64,000 bases of DNA from NCBI GenBank assembly GCA_964036155.1, contig OZ038422.1:40943201-41007200 (forward strand), read 5' to 3'. Below are positions 34,247 through 48,300 of this stretch, piece by piece. Numbering within the stretch: the stretch's first letter is position 1; every line of letters begins with the position of its first letter. The position numbers and the translations under genes are program-made. Below the pieces are notes generated by a model. That model worked only from the letters and a program-made list of their open reading frames with translations. It had not been told where the DNA came from and ran no database searches. This DNA is from Diploscapter coronatus. Lineage: Eukaryota > Nematoda > Chromadorea > Rhabditida > Rhabditidae.

Positions 34247-36300
34247 AGTTGAATCATGTCGGTATTTGATACTTTCACTATTTGTCATTGATGAAAACCA
34301 GACTTCCTGTCAATTCGATTTTCTCTCAAGATAACAATTGTCGTAAATGTCTGGTTATCAATCATTGAAGATAACGAAGACCAAAAATGCGTACTCGATG
34401 TGATGAAACTTTGGTCATTGTTACTCTCTGGTCAACAATTTCAACGCGAATGAGCAGCGTGACTACTGTTTTATCAAAAAAAAGGGAGACAGTAATATAA
34501 AACCAAAAATATATTGCTTTCCCTGAAAGTGGAACCGATTTTTATCATCAAATCAACAAGATGAAATTGAATAAATTAAGTCTAACAGCAATAAATGAAA
34601 CTACTTTTGAGATGATTAATTTATTAGATAAGAATCTTATACATTTCTTTGTTATTTTTACAATAGTCTACTGCTCAAGATCTACCAAATAGAAAATAAT
34701 TATGAAGTTTGGTGTGAAATATGGGGAGCCATGAATTTTTGAAAATAATGTATAAAAAGACATTATGCTGAATTTGGCCGTCGTACTTCAAAAAATTCGG
34801 GAGCTCATGCGGTAATGATTCTGGGGTTGCCCATGATGAAAGTTGTTCATTGCGTCCATCTACACAACATACTGGAAGGACAGATTTTCTCAACGTCATT
34901 TACGCGTAAACGTAGTACGGGCCGAAAAGTACGCAATCATGACACGAAAAGTGCGTATTTCCGCAGAAATTGATATCCAAAAAACTTCTTATTGTTTCTT
35001 AATAACCTATGGACTAAATTCCATTATATAAAAAAGAATCATTCAATTTGGTTTAGAACTACGGAAGTTATGAATTTTTAAATCAAATCAGGCAAAACTG
35101 AGTCATGACAACTCTTCGAAGAAGTGAAATTTCTTCTCTAGCGGGCAGTCTATAAGAAAACGGTAAAGTGTTCCAGAAACTAGAAGACCTGGACTACTTC
35201 CCAGTATAAATAACTCACGGAACCTGGGGCTTTTAAAAAGATTAAAATTAAAAAAAGCGAAAAATCAGTTCGAAATTTGAGGATCAACTTCTTGGGTACC
35301 AATCCCATACTCGATTCTTACAAAGAGCGTGTCATACACCGTCAACCTTTTGTACTATTCAGCCTATTCCTTCCCTTCTCCATATTATTTTTCAGAGAAA
35401 GAAGGGCTGAATGTTAAGAGTGAAGGTGAAAAATGCGAAAAAAAAACCCTAAAACAACAGGTAGACTACAAAGACCATGCAAACGACGGTTAATTGCATC
35501 CTGATTTTTTTTACAAAGCTTCTCGTTTTAGGTAACTTCTTTATTCGTGATTTTCTACCGTATTTTCTCGAATTTGAAGCAATAAAGCTCACATTGGACA
35601 AAATACGGTAAGTAGCCCTAATAAAATTTCCGCGAAATAAAATGACATGAAATAAAATGCTAGATCTAGGTATACAAGTTGTTCAGGTGAAGATAAAATT
35701 TAACAAAGGCATTTTTAAGAATAGAGTGACGCTTTTCAAACAATAAGAATATTAGCACTTTCGGTGAGCTTATGATAATTTCCAGATTCGAAATTTTCAA
35801 AATTTAGCAGATTTTTTAAAGGGCAAAACTTTGACCACCTCGAACCTGGAGAAAAATGACAGTATTTGAAAACGATATGTGGAAAAAACAATTTTTGCCA
35901 ATTGAAAATTAGCATAATTTGCAAATTTGAAACTTTCACAAAAATGAACATTTATGCTAACTTTCGTCAAATCTCGGCAACTCTCAACTAGACAAAGAAC
36001 GCAAATTTTTCTTCTAAAAGTTGCGTATCAAATAAATCATATTGCCTCTCATAAAAACGAATTAAATTATTAAAATTAGAATTTTCTTTATGCTGGTTCA
36101 AAAACCGAAACTTTTCATACTTTTTTATTCTTTTTCGAATCAGCAAAATATTTTGGAGAATTTTATTTTCAAGAATTTTTCACATGGATAAATAATTTAT
36201 TTCAAATGAAACTAAAAATCCCTTAAAAATAAAATCTCAAAAAATCACTTGATTTGTCGATTTTTTCACTTTTGGATTATGCTAATTTTCATGTTACAGA
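34247..36300. other. Spacer between convergent S28 peptidase and talin genes
   Basis: No gene supported. Overlapping short frames near 34675-35031 lie on both strands around the palindrome TTTACGCGTAAA and look fortuitous. A 55-bp hairpin sits at 35556-35610. The right end must contain the talin 3' UTR. Confidence 0.45.
35556..35610. repeat. 55-bp hairpin, arms TACCGTATTTT / AAAATACGGTA
   Basis: Perfect 11-bp terminal complementarity around a 33-bp loop. Probably a miniature element relic. Confidence 0.6.
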
Positions 36301-36366
36301 CAGACTTCTCTAAACTCGACCAAAAGATGTATTATTTTCTGCGTGTCGAGTTTGGGAAGAAGTCTG
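36301..36366. mobile_element. 66-bp MITE inserted at the talin stop codon
   Basis: Arms CAGACTTCTCTAAACTCGAC and GTCGAGTTTGGGAAGAAGTC form a stem of about 20 bp. Flanking octamers GTTACAGA (36293-36300) and CTTACAGA (36367-36374) differ at one base and look like an 8-bp target duplication. The right-hand octamer includes the talin stop codon and part of its last codons. The arms also occur in the element at 53391-53520. Confidence 0.75.
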
Positions 36367-36367
36367 C

Positions 36368-39300
36368 TTACAGATCCTCCGGAGAGGCAGATTTCTCGTA
36401 GCGCGCCTTGTTGAGGCTGGCCAATTGCTCTCTGGCAGCGATCAGTTCTCGCTCCTTGCGAAGTACCTGTTCTTGGGCGTCCATTACCTGAAATTTGTGA
36501 AATTATATTTTTTTAATCTTTTATGCTTTAGGAAATATTTTGGGTGGTACTCTTAAACAAATTTAAACCCTAGGAAGCAGTTTTGCAAAAACAATCGAAT
36601 TGCCGCACCTGTGCAATGCCGGTGACGACGCGGTCGGCGATGATGATGTTGCGCTCGTCCTCGACGATGTGTTGTCTGAATTTTTTATCTTTAGAAAGAA
36701 AACTACTTGTTAGTATTCTTTAATTTTTATTCTTCAAAATTTTCCTATCTTTTCTAATAGTATTATTTTAAATCTTCTTTCAAAACATTTTCTTAAGAAT
36801 AGAACTTGTTCCAAACATATTGTTTTTAATGTTTCACGCCTCACCTCGCGGCGGCGACCAATCGTTCAGTGGCGGTTTTGACGGCGTGGCCAGCCGCTTG
36901 GAGTCGTCGCTTCGCTTGACTCTCCATGTCCGCCTTCACGTTGCACGCCACCAGCACATGCGCTGTCGAGGAGGCTACCTGCAAATAATTGTTACTTTTA
37001 TTTGTTTTTCAGCATCTTTTAAGTTTCGGAAAAATTATTAGTTTTTTTTTTGCAATTATCACAAATATTTAAATTGCTCCCTAGTTGTCAGCATTTTCAA
37101 CACATTCTAGAATAATTTCATTTTTTAGTTATCCCATTTAGTTGCCTCTAAGATTATCCATAATTTAAGTACCCACTTCTCCCTAATTACCCCCACTTAA
37201 TTATTCTCCTAATTAGCTCCATTTAATTACCTGTTTGGCAGCACTGATGAGTTTATCCTCGGAGGCCTGGCCCTGAACGAGCCCATTTGCAGCCTCGCAC
37301 AGTTGGTGGACGGCGGCGACGACGTGGTGCGCGGCCGAAATGAGGCCTTGCGAGAATTCGTGATCCGGCGTTCGCGAGGAACCCTCGACACGACCCTGCA
37401 ATTTTTCAAATTTAATTTGATGCATTATTATTATTTTGTTTAATTTTTGAAACATTTACTTTCTAAATAAGTACACAAGTGTTGATTTATTTCTCATGAA
37501 AAACTGACATTTTAAAGGGATTTTGAGATTTTTAGAATCTTTTTTGAAACCGACCTGAGCGACGAGTTCTCGCTGCGCTGCGGAGGCAGCCTTGACGAGC
37601 GTCTGCACGGCGGTCATTATCGATTTGGCTGCTGACAAAATTTGCTCGTCGAACGGAAGGCTCTCATCAACGTGCTGAAAGTAAGGAAAATCGATATTTT
37701 GGGAAGAAAAATCGATAAATATGAATTCTCTTTCAACACGATTAACCCAAAGGACGCTCGTAGAAGCCGGACACAAAACTCGATCTTCGATACGTCTTGT
37801 ATGCTGGTTGTCGTGAATCGGACCGAACCCAAGAATACCAGACATATCAAAGATAAAGGCCGATGGAACGAGCGGGAGTTTTTGTATTTGTATTTGTATT
37901 TTTCAGGAAAAGGGCTCGAATATTAGTGGAATACGGTAGGCGTTAGGAATATAGAAGTTGGGTTGAATAGAATAAATTTAGGAGCTTTAGTAAATTGAGT
38001 AATTTTAATTTCTCGAAATAGGGCAATTATCTCGATTTCCCACCCTAATTATCCCGTTTTAATTAGATTAATTTAAACATTTCTCAGTTCTGAGATCATT
38101 GCCTTAATCGCCTTTCCGTTTAATTGCCCTAATTAATCCCCGTTAATTACCTGAGCATTTTGCTGCACTCTGGGTCGGAGCTCGGCCAGTTTGACTGCGG
38201 CGACTTCAATTGACGAGGCTGCACCGAGGAGTTCATTCTCGGCGGTCGCTGCGGACTCGTTTCTCGCAGTCGACGCACCGCCTTGGTACCAGCCGTCCTC
38301 GGACTTCAGCGCTTCGCAGCAACCCGTCAAATCACCCACCGAGCGCGCTACTCCTCTGAAAATTTCAAAATTCATATTTTTGTCACTATTTTTCATTGTT
38401 TACTTGTTATTTCAATTTCATTTCAAAATTTTCGAATTCTAATATTTCTGTATTCTACGTTTTCTAACAAAAAGGCGTCTTTTCTTTAGATACTATTGTC
38501 TTTTTTTTAATTTCTCAGAACTAACCTAGCGGCCTCTACCAACAAATCCCTCGAGATGGAATCGGAGGATCGCGTCAAAATCGCGTGTAAGGCCATCAGC
38601 AGGCCGCGCATTTCCATGCCGACCGTTCTGAAAATTATTTTCTAGTTTCTTTTACTAAAAACATGTTATTATTTAGTTTTTTCCTATTTTCTAAACTAAC
38701 CTTCCACAATCCTTGATTCTGTACTTGACCTCAGAGGAATCGGCTTCGTTCGCAGCAGCCCTTGTGATCTTGAGCAACTCGGAAACCGTCTGAAATAATT
38801 GTTTTCTTTTAAAATCAAAATTAAATTTAGTCTGTGGTTGAAGTGGTTGTCTTCGTTTTATACCTGTCTCGCGAAGTTTCCTGCCGCGGTGACGTCGGAT
38901 TCTGCTGTGGTTTGGGCCGCGGTGGTCAGTCTGAAATCGTTTCGTAATTTTCTTTATCGTTAAAGTGTTTGCCGAATGACCCTTCTTGTTGAAATTTTCA
39001 AAATCCCCCACCTCTGTGCAGCTTCGCTGATATTGACCGTTGCGTTCTCGAGTTGTCCTGGAGCCAACCCGTGACTCGACCCGTCTCCGGCGTCCTGAAA
39101 TTCGAATTGATAAATTTAAAATTTCTCATTTTTTTAAATTTGAGCCCTGAATTTTTATTTAAAACTTCTAGATGATTTTAATCTGGAAAATTCAAGTTTA
39201 ATTTTCTCCGCTCCCCACCTGATCATGCTGTCTGATTTCCAGAGCAATTGCGTCGACGGCAGCCTCGATAGCTCTGACGCCCTGCTCCTTTCTTTCTTCC

Positions 39301-42300
39301 ACGCTCTTGACCGTCTTGAGCAAAGATGTCACGTTGGAGACCATCACCTTGGCCGCGTCTTTCAGCTGGCCCATCGCCGGGTCTTGGAGAGATCGGCCTG
39401 AATTTTTAAACATTAAAATTTTAAGAAAAATATCTTTCTTTTTGTTATAATTTTATTTTCAAGAAGGGTGTCTTTTTCTCTATTTATAATAATAATAAAT
39501 GAAGTTTTCTTACCCGAAGCATTTTTGGTGGCCTGAATCAGAGCGGAGAGGGCAGCAGCGACGTCGCGCACCGCGTGGATGACGAGCACTTGCGCCTCGG
39601 CGTTCTCCGATTTCAGCGCGACCGCGCCGTTCTTCACCGCGTCGGAAAGATTGACGATCGTTCGGACGGCGTTCTGCGCGGCCACCGCGAGTTGTTCCTG
39701 AATGCGTGTGTGTATATTTTTTTCTTCGAAATTATACCAACCTGATTGCTAGCAGCGCCGGCCACCAGCGCTTTCGTATCCTCTACTAGAGCCTTGGCTG
39801 TTTTGAGAATGACGTCTCGATGGTATTGGAAGTCCCTGGGTGCGTCTGATGGATTCAGCGTCCCCGACGTCGCGAACAGAATCGTCGTGTCGAGGTCGCC
39901 AATGATTCCCGATACAGTGTTAGCTGCGTTGATGCAGGCCTGAACATTTTTTAATTCATTATTGTTATTATTTTTTAATTTTTAACCTGAGTTCCCTTGG
40001 ATCCCTCGTGAAGTGCGGCGAGTACTTCTTCGACTCGTTCGACGACAATTTTGGTCTCCGTGAGAAGTGTCTCAGAAATTCTCGTGTCGGTCGGATAGGC
40101 TCGCTTCTTTCCTGCGATTTTCACCGTTTGGATGCAGGAATTGCCAAGTTTCTGAAATTCATTGTTTTTTCTAATTCTTGCAAAAAATAAATATCTCGAA
40201 TCTTTCAAATTGAGTTATTTTGAATTTTTCTCTGCAAAAAATCTCGAATTTGATCAACTGAGCCCTCCATTTGGCGAACCTGAACGGACAGCTTGAGTCG
40301 ATGTGATAGATCGGGGTTGGTGAGCATCGTGATGGCCTGTCGAGCATCCATCGCAACGCCGCGGTACTTTTCGGACATGTTGACGGCCAGGCCACCGAGA
40401 ACTTCGGGTTTTGCGTAGGGCATGTCATTGGCTATTGATCGAATCGCTTCCAGACCAGCCACCATCCGGGTTTGGACGTCGGCGAACGTGCCCTGGAAAA
40501 TTGGAATTCGAAGCAGTCTTAGGGAGAACGATCGTGTCATAAAGCCTTTGCGACCTATTCCCTATTGTTTATTCTCTTTGTCTGGCGAAAGTGCACTCTA
40601 GATCTGATTAGAAACAAAGCCTTCAAAAGATTCAGGTTGAAAAACCAACTTCAAGATAAAGCCGATTTAACTTCAATTTCTGAATTTCGAAGTTTTACCT
40701 GAGTAGCGGCTGCACTGTCAGTCGACTCGATAGAGTGAGCGATGTTGTCCACGAGGCCTGAAGTTTTTAAATTTAAGAATATTTTGCTAACGAAAATTTT
40801 ACATCAAAAAGCGTCGATTTTCAATTTTGCTTTCGAATAAAACATTTCAAGAAGCTAACCTTCGACCGCACCCTCGTCCGAGCTGATCTTCCCGACGGTC
40901 TTCCGCATGTCGCTCAGGGCGTCCTTGAGCTGCTCCGCCGCTTCATCGACGCGTCGGTGCGCTTCCTGGGCCTTCTGGAGTTGAATTATTTTGTTAAATT
41001 AAAATTTTTGAAGGTTTCATCTCTTGTAGTTTTTTTACCTGATTTCCACCCGCATCCCGGGATGCAATCATCATTTCCAGTTCGGCTTCGACCACGGTCT
41101 TGGCTCGTTCGAACATTTCGGCCTGAAATTCAAATTTTTCGTTTAAATCGAGACTTTAAACAACTTTGGATTACACATATCTCCCCCTTCAGAATACTGT
41201 AATTTCAATACACTTGCTGGATTAAAAAAAATTCATTTTTATACCTGAGTTGCAGAATCCAGCGACAAACTAGCAGCCTGACAGGCTGCCATAACGAGTG
41301 CCTCTGTGGTCCGGCAGTGGTCTTCGACGCAATGAGGCAAGTCCTCGCCCTTTCCTTTGGCCGCCATTCTCAGTGGGTCGACCTAAAGTAGTTTTTATAA
41401 AAATTCATTGAAACACTAAAATTATGTCTTAAATTATTTCCTTTTCTAAGAAGTTTTCTATAAAGATTTCTCGAAACATATTCAAATGACTGGTTTCTGA
41501 TTATTCTTTTTCAAACCAACCTTCTCCTCCAACGCATGTGTGGCGTGTCCGACCTGTTGTTGCATTCGTTTCTGGGGGCCTTTGACCGTATTTGGGGATT
41601 TGTAGGCGTCCATCGCCGAGCGCTCGATCTCCACGATCAGTTTTTGTAAGAACTCAATCGCTCGGTCCATTTCGGCCTGTCCAGGGGCGGCGTCTCTGAA
41701 AACGTTTACCTCTAATTCCTTTTATTTGTTTTTTTTTTTATTTATTTAAACTTTCTTGATGATCCAATTTAACTATTTTTTTGAAGTTCAACCTGATAGC
41801 GGCGACCAATCCCTTGATGGAGTCGCTGACGTCTCGGCTGTTGTCGGCTAGTCGCTGCCAGATCGCTGAATCCCTCGGAGCGGAGGCGAGGCTTCGGGCA
41901 GTTCTGAAGATTTGTATGTTTTTCAAATTTTCTCTTAATTAAAAAACGAAACTCACCTAATCATCTCCGCACTCGCATCCAGCATTTGTCTGGTCCCGTT
42001 CAGAACGGGTCTCTGAAAATCTCAGTTCTATTTGAAAATCACTCGTATTTTAAATATTTTTTGTTGAATTTTTCTGGCCTCCTGTATTATATACCACCCG
42101 AAACACTGACACACTGCCCGTAAAAGATATACCGCGTCTTTTTCTTATTTCTCTCCTTTGTTTATATTCGCTCACTCTAAAATCCCGGTGTCTTGATTTT
42201 TACCTGATTCGCTCTGCCCTCATCGCTAATTTGCCCGGGTAGAGCGGCGAAGTCGGAATTCTCGATGAAATGCTCGAGCTGCTCGGTGGCCGATTTCAGT

Positions 42301-45300
42301 GCAGCGGCAGTCTCGGTGCAGGCCGCTTCCGTTTCTGGTGTGGGTCGAGTGTCGTACGCGCGGACGGCTGTGATCAAGGCTGAAAAAACTCTTATTTAAT
42401 TCTCACTTTTTTATTCTAAAAATCATTTATCTCGCGGATTTTCTGAAGAAATTATTTTTAAAAACGTATTTTAAAGTCGACAAATGACCCTTATTTTATT
42501 GATTTCCGAAAAATTTGCAACAAATCAACATTATCGATCTTTTCTCACCCGAAGTTTTAGCCGCCAACTCCTTGGCACTGTTGACGAGGTGCTTTTTGAC
42601 GTTGACGTTGACCGACCTCTCGGACGCGTTTCTGCACATGTTCGCAATTGAGGAGGTATGTTTCGCAGCAATTGTCGTGTCGTTCAGAAGTTGCTCCTGG
42701 AAGACAAAAATCAATTTTTTTACTTTTAAATCGTAATTGTTTTCTTTGATCAAATCTGAGATTTCATATATCCCTCTTCCAATATATACGAGTTAGGGGG
42801 ATTTCACTTATATATCATACACGCTTGAAAAAGTCGGTTTTGTTTCAAAATGTTCAGCTTCTAAAGATTTTTACCTGACTGTAATTCCTGGTAGCGATTC
42901 GGTCGCAGACCTGCTTGACGAGCTGTGCACTTCGTCTGAGCGCAGCCCCATCAACGATGGCCGCCCTGCCCCTCGTGCTCCTGGGGTTCGCCACTCCGAC
43001 CAAATAGGCGGATTGATTCGCCGCCTCGGCCAAACGACAGACTGCGTCCGCGGAAGATCTGCATTTTTTTAATTGTCATTTTTAAAATACGCTTCAAATT
43101 TTCTTCATATTTGTCATACAAATTTGAGTTTTTGATCTTTTGAGAAAATGAGATTTTTATATAACAAAAAAGCGCAAAAAATTGTCTCAAAATTTTCTGA
43201 GTCTCTCAAAAAAGTCGTTTCTCTCGATTTTTTGTCAAGAAGTCCGTCTCCCACCTCACACTGGTACAAAGACTGTTGGTGTCCAAGTTCTTCGCGTTTC
43301 TCGCGATGCCGGTCATAGCCTCGCCCAGCTTCCTTGCCTCTTCCGTCACCCGATCCAAACTGCCAAAGTAGCTGTCGTCGTTCACCGGCACGGTCGCTTG
43401 TTCCGCCAAATGCCTAAAAAATACAGTTCAAATTTTGTAATTTGATATTCTATTCTTACTAATTTAAAAATACGCTTTTATATTCTATAAAATCTGATCC
43501 TTTACCTGACTGCTTGAATTTGACGAAGTGCCGCATCACATTCACGCTGCCAAGGCTCCTCTCCACCGATGGAGTCCACGAGCTGGTTGACGGTCGAGGT
43601 GAAGGATCTGCAATTTGTATTTTTCGAATTTTTGCAAGCCTTTACTTTTCATTTTTTCTAACCTGCTCTCCTCTGCAAGCTCCTGCATGTGAGAAATGTC
43701 CGTTGATGCCAAACTGCTTCTGGATAGGACGGAAATCGCCTCTTCGCGGGCCTTTTCGAGCAATTCGGTCGTAGCGATTCTAGCTGGCATATCGGGGAGA
43801 TTTTTGATCGCTGCGATCACCGCCGTGTGGAAGTTGGTATAGCTGAAGTTAAAAAAATATGCATATATTTTTCTTTGTTTTAATTTTGAAAAAAATTCAA
43901 TTTAAGCTCTTATTTAATTTCTAAAAGGTTGAACGGTAATTTAGACTTAATTTTTAAAAAGTCAGAATTTCATTTTTAGTTTCGCGTCAGACGTTGGGAC
44001 GTTTCCGATTACCGCAAATATCCTTTACGTGGTGTGGAATATATTCCAGTCAACGTTGGAATTACTATCCTTAATAATGGGACGAGAGATTATGATAGAA
44101 TTTTTGCGGTGGAAAGCGTTCCAATGTCTGTTTCGTACCTTCCAACGAACGCATTGACGGCCTCGTTGTGCTGAGGTTGGTTGACGGAAAGCAACAGCTC
44201 GGAGGTCGATTCCACCAGTTTTTGGGCCGCCGTCCTCACGTCCATTTCCTTGGAGGGAGTTGAGGCCGAGACTTTTCTGAAAATATTATTTTCCATCGTC
44301 TTTCCTTTCTTTCATTTTTTAAGGACTTTTTTTTTTATAGATCCCAGAAAGGGCCTTTTTGCATTTTGCTGCAAAATAATGTCAGTATTTTTTGTTTTCA
44401 AGTTCAAAAGTTTATCGTTGATTGGAGAGCAAAGTCAATATATGAGTATCGACACGTTCTCTTCAGTAAATAATACCTGATTTCCTGAATGGCGGTCTCG
44501 ACGTGCTGGTTGTCGGGGATGCAGGCGATGACTTGTCGAAGGCTGTTGGCCACTTGTCTGGCGACCTCACTCAGCTGGGCAGCCGGTGCTTTCTCTCTGA
44601 CCTTGTCGAAGGCCAGGCCTGAGTCGTGAACGACGGATCGAGCAGATACCACGAGACGGTCGATGTTGACGTCGGAGCGCACGGAAAGTACATCGCGGAT
44701 TTCTTCGGTGAAATCTCGGAGATTCTGCAATTTGCACAATTTTATTATTTTAAAAAATGTTTCATCATTATTTTTTCTATAGAAAGTGGACTGATTTCCT
44801 TCAACAAATAGAAGTAGACGAATTTGCTGGATTTTCAACACAAGGAATTATTGATTTTCGATATGAAATTTGTTCGATTTTTGAAAAAAAAAAATCCTGT
44901 CAATCCGGGTCTAACCTGAGCTAGCTCGACGGCGCTCGCCCCAATGTGCTGCTGGTCGTCGTTGGCGCTCGCCGCGGTGACCAACTGCGCCACGGCGGAG
45001 CCGACGTGACGCGACGTCGACATCAGCTTCGTGCACGCCGACGAAGCAGTCACTCCTCAAATTTTCGTATTTAATTTTTTAGAATTATATTTTTCTAAAA
45101 TGTTCAAATTTTTCTATCCGACTTTTTTTTTCAAAAATTTGATTTTGCTACCTCTCTGCGGATGGAGTTGCCTAGCGTGAGCCATTCGCTGCGTGTCTTG
45201 CAGATATTCGTCCAATTCGCGAATCAGCGCTTCCGAGTAGACTAGCTGCTGGCTGAAAAATTTGTGTTTTTAAACCTTTTCTACAAATTTGAAAGTAAAA

Positions 45301-48300
45301 AAACTTCATATAGGAGCAGTTTTAAAATTCTCACTTCATCAATTTCTTTCTAGCAAAATTTCAATGTTTTCGTCTTTTACCTGAAATTCAACTGCTGAGC
45401 GGCGTTGAGGGCGGTTCTCAATTTGACGAGGGAGTTGGCCAATGAAGACGATGTCTCGTGGAGGTGCGAGGCGACGTGCGGTTCCGAAATCGAGTTGATC
45501 GAAGTTCGCGACGATTCGACGAGTCTTGTCGCCGGCGAGACGATCTGGAGAATTGTTTTATCTTTTATTTTCTTTATTTCATTTTTGATTATATCTTTTG
45601 AAATTTCTATTTCATTCACTTTGTTTTCATTTTTAATATAGGTGTCAGAAAATCTTAAAATCAACTTCAACTTTTTATAAGTCTGGTTTACTTAAAAGCA
45701 TACAAATGAAAAATAAGATTTTTAATTAAACAACAAATCCAACCTCATTACTCTGTCGGATGAGTCTGGACTGAGCACGGAATTTCTCCTCAGAGGTTTT
45801 GGCTTGCTGACTTTCCCGAATGCAGGTGATCAGCTTCGGAACGTGCTCTGCGGTTTGGGTGCACTCATAAACAAGCAACTCGACAGAGGATCTTGTGGTA
45901 ATGATCTCCTAAAATTGTTTCATCATAAATTTTCCTAAATCTAAAATTTTGCACCTCAAAATTTTGGTGTTATTTTTAATTCAGGAATGTTAGAAAGCGG
46001 ATAGTTTTTATGATTACCATAGTTTTAAAGAAAACTACAGTAGCTACATTTTTAAGGAGTACTGTAGTTCTTGAAAGCTACAGTGACCCATTTTAGGGAT
46101 ACTGTAGCAAAAAATTACAGTATCCCAGTTTGAACATTTTTAACAGAGGAGTGAAATCGTGCTGCAAGCTATGTTCGTTAGAGGCTGCTTGTGCATGGTC
46201 CCCCACAGGGAGGTTGGCGGTAAAAATCAGAAAAAAAATCTGTGATTTAAAAAAACCGAGACAATTTTAGGAAAATAAACAAAAATTAGAATAAGGAGAA
46301 ATCAGGAGGCTTCCGGCGATATTCGAATATTGGTTTTCGCTGTAAATAGAGTTCGGATAAAAAGGGGCGTGGCCAGACAGCGTGCCGCGAAATCGCTTCT
46401 TTTTTAATTTTGGTTTCTATTTTGAAAGATACGCGCTGGAAGCCCCGTGAAAATTATAAGCACCGCAAAAAACGTCGCACAATTTGATTCTTTTTCTGTT
46501 CACTTACGTATCGATTTTCTGGAAGCCCCCGGATTTTTAGAGGAATATTTGATTTTACAATTTTCAATTCTGAGAAAATTTTGAAAATGTTAAGAAATTT
46601 GAAGTTAGAGTTTAGAACCGTGAAAGTTAAGAATTAATTAGAATGAAAAGTTACAATAAAATTTCGTGGGTTAGGAAATTTCGAATGTGATTTTTGGGAA
46701 ATTTATTGGGCATATATAGTCTAGATACAATTTACAAAAATATTTCATAGAAACTATTCAACTCTTAGAAAATCTTACTATAGGCAGTGTTTAAAATAAA
46801 CTTTTTCATCAGATATTATTCGAATTTTGGTGATATTTTTGAGAAATTATAAATTTTCTCTCAAGAATGAAGAATAAAGAAAGATGGCAATGGTAAGGCT
46901 GGTTTGAATTAATTTGAGCAATTTTCAGCTCCTTATCACTTCGAATTTCTCTTTTTTTATTTTGATAAGTAGCTTTAGTTTTACTAAGACCTGATAAAAT
47001 ACTGATTATACTGATCGAAGTTAGATATATAAGGCTTAGGTAAGGATATGTGATCAAATGCTTATTAGATAGTTTTGGATTTTCAGATTCAACGGTTTTT
47101 AGAAAATGTGGCAAGATAAGATTTATGAAGCTTTTGATAAATTTCTAACCCAACGGTAACATTTCTTACGGATATTTAAGGCGGGAATTTTGTTTATAAA
47201 CATGCATAATATTTGAATTCAATTCAAGAAGCTAGAATGGAGAGACCATGAAGTTCATATTTTAAAATCTCCTGTTTTTACTCCAAATTTCATGATCTTA
47301 ATAATACTTTTATTAAGCTAGATTTTTGTTGAAAATTTCCATTGAAAAAGATTTTTCAGTGAGAATTTTCAAATGCTATTCAGAAACATAGAAAAATGTT
47401 TCAAAGATTAAGAAAAGAATAGATTTTTCTATGTTTCTTGATTTTCAAAGCGATTTTTGAAGCATAGAAGGAGTTTAACATCTCGGGACTAGAAATGTTT
47501 CCTATGTTTCAAATGTATTTTTTTGAATTTTTCTGATTTTTTCGGTCCGTCATTAACTTTCTATTTTAGTGTAAACGCAGGACGGAGTGTTCATCGTCAA
47601 CCAACAGTTGTTCAGTAGTTTCGGTGTGCTGTTTCTTTCCACCACTTCCTCCCTGCAAATTGGCAGCCTTGCATAAGCAGCCTCTGTGACTGTGCGACAC
47701 GATTGCAAAAAAAAATGCAGAATGCACAACGAAGAATGACACGCCCACTTTTTCACAAAGTCAGGACTCTCATTTTCAGAAATTATATATATATATACTT
47801 TTAATTTAAATAAATTTTCCCTATCACCAGCTATCATGCAACCTTCGCCACTGTGCTATATCCCGAAGAAATTAGCATATTTGCATTCGTATATAGTAGA
47901 ATTGCTTGGCACATGCAGGAAAGTTACCGTAATTCTTAAAACTCTAATTTTCGCGTACCTTAGCCTGGTTTGCAGCGGCAATCGTTTGGGTTGCATCATA
48001 GGCCGTAGCTTTGGCTGCCTCCTCCAAGCGTTCCATGATGTAGCGGGCTTGCTGCTCTGTAATTAGCCCGGGATAATTACCCTAGCTAACTTCAACGTTG
48101 TATAATTTCATTCATTCAAGATAATTAGATTCGATCATTTCAAAAAAATATTAATTGATCGAGATAACTGCCCTAATCACTCCAATTAATTAGAGTTAAT
48201 TAAGGTGATTAACTCGCTAATTGCCATACCTGACGTGGTTTCGTTCGTCACGTTGGCCAGCCGTTCGGCGGCATTTCTCAGCGCCATCTCCGACTCAGCC

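Noticed and set aside
34675..35031. Overlapping frames on both strands between the S28 peptidase and talin
   Set aside because: They overlap around a palindrome and have no homology or exon context.
47553..47837. Minus-strand frame resembling a talin exon ([20 protein letters not shown])
   Set aside because: No donor keeps phase 0 with the next talin exon, and the sequence matches the inverted end of a probable repeat at 46180.
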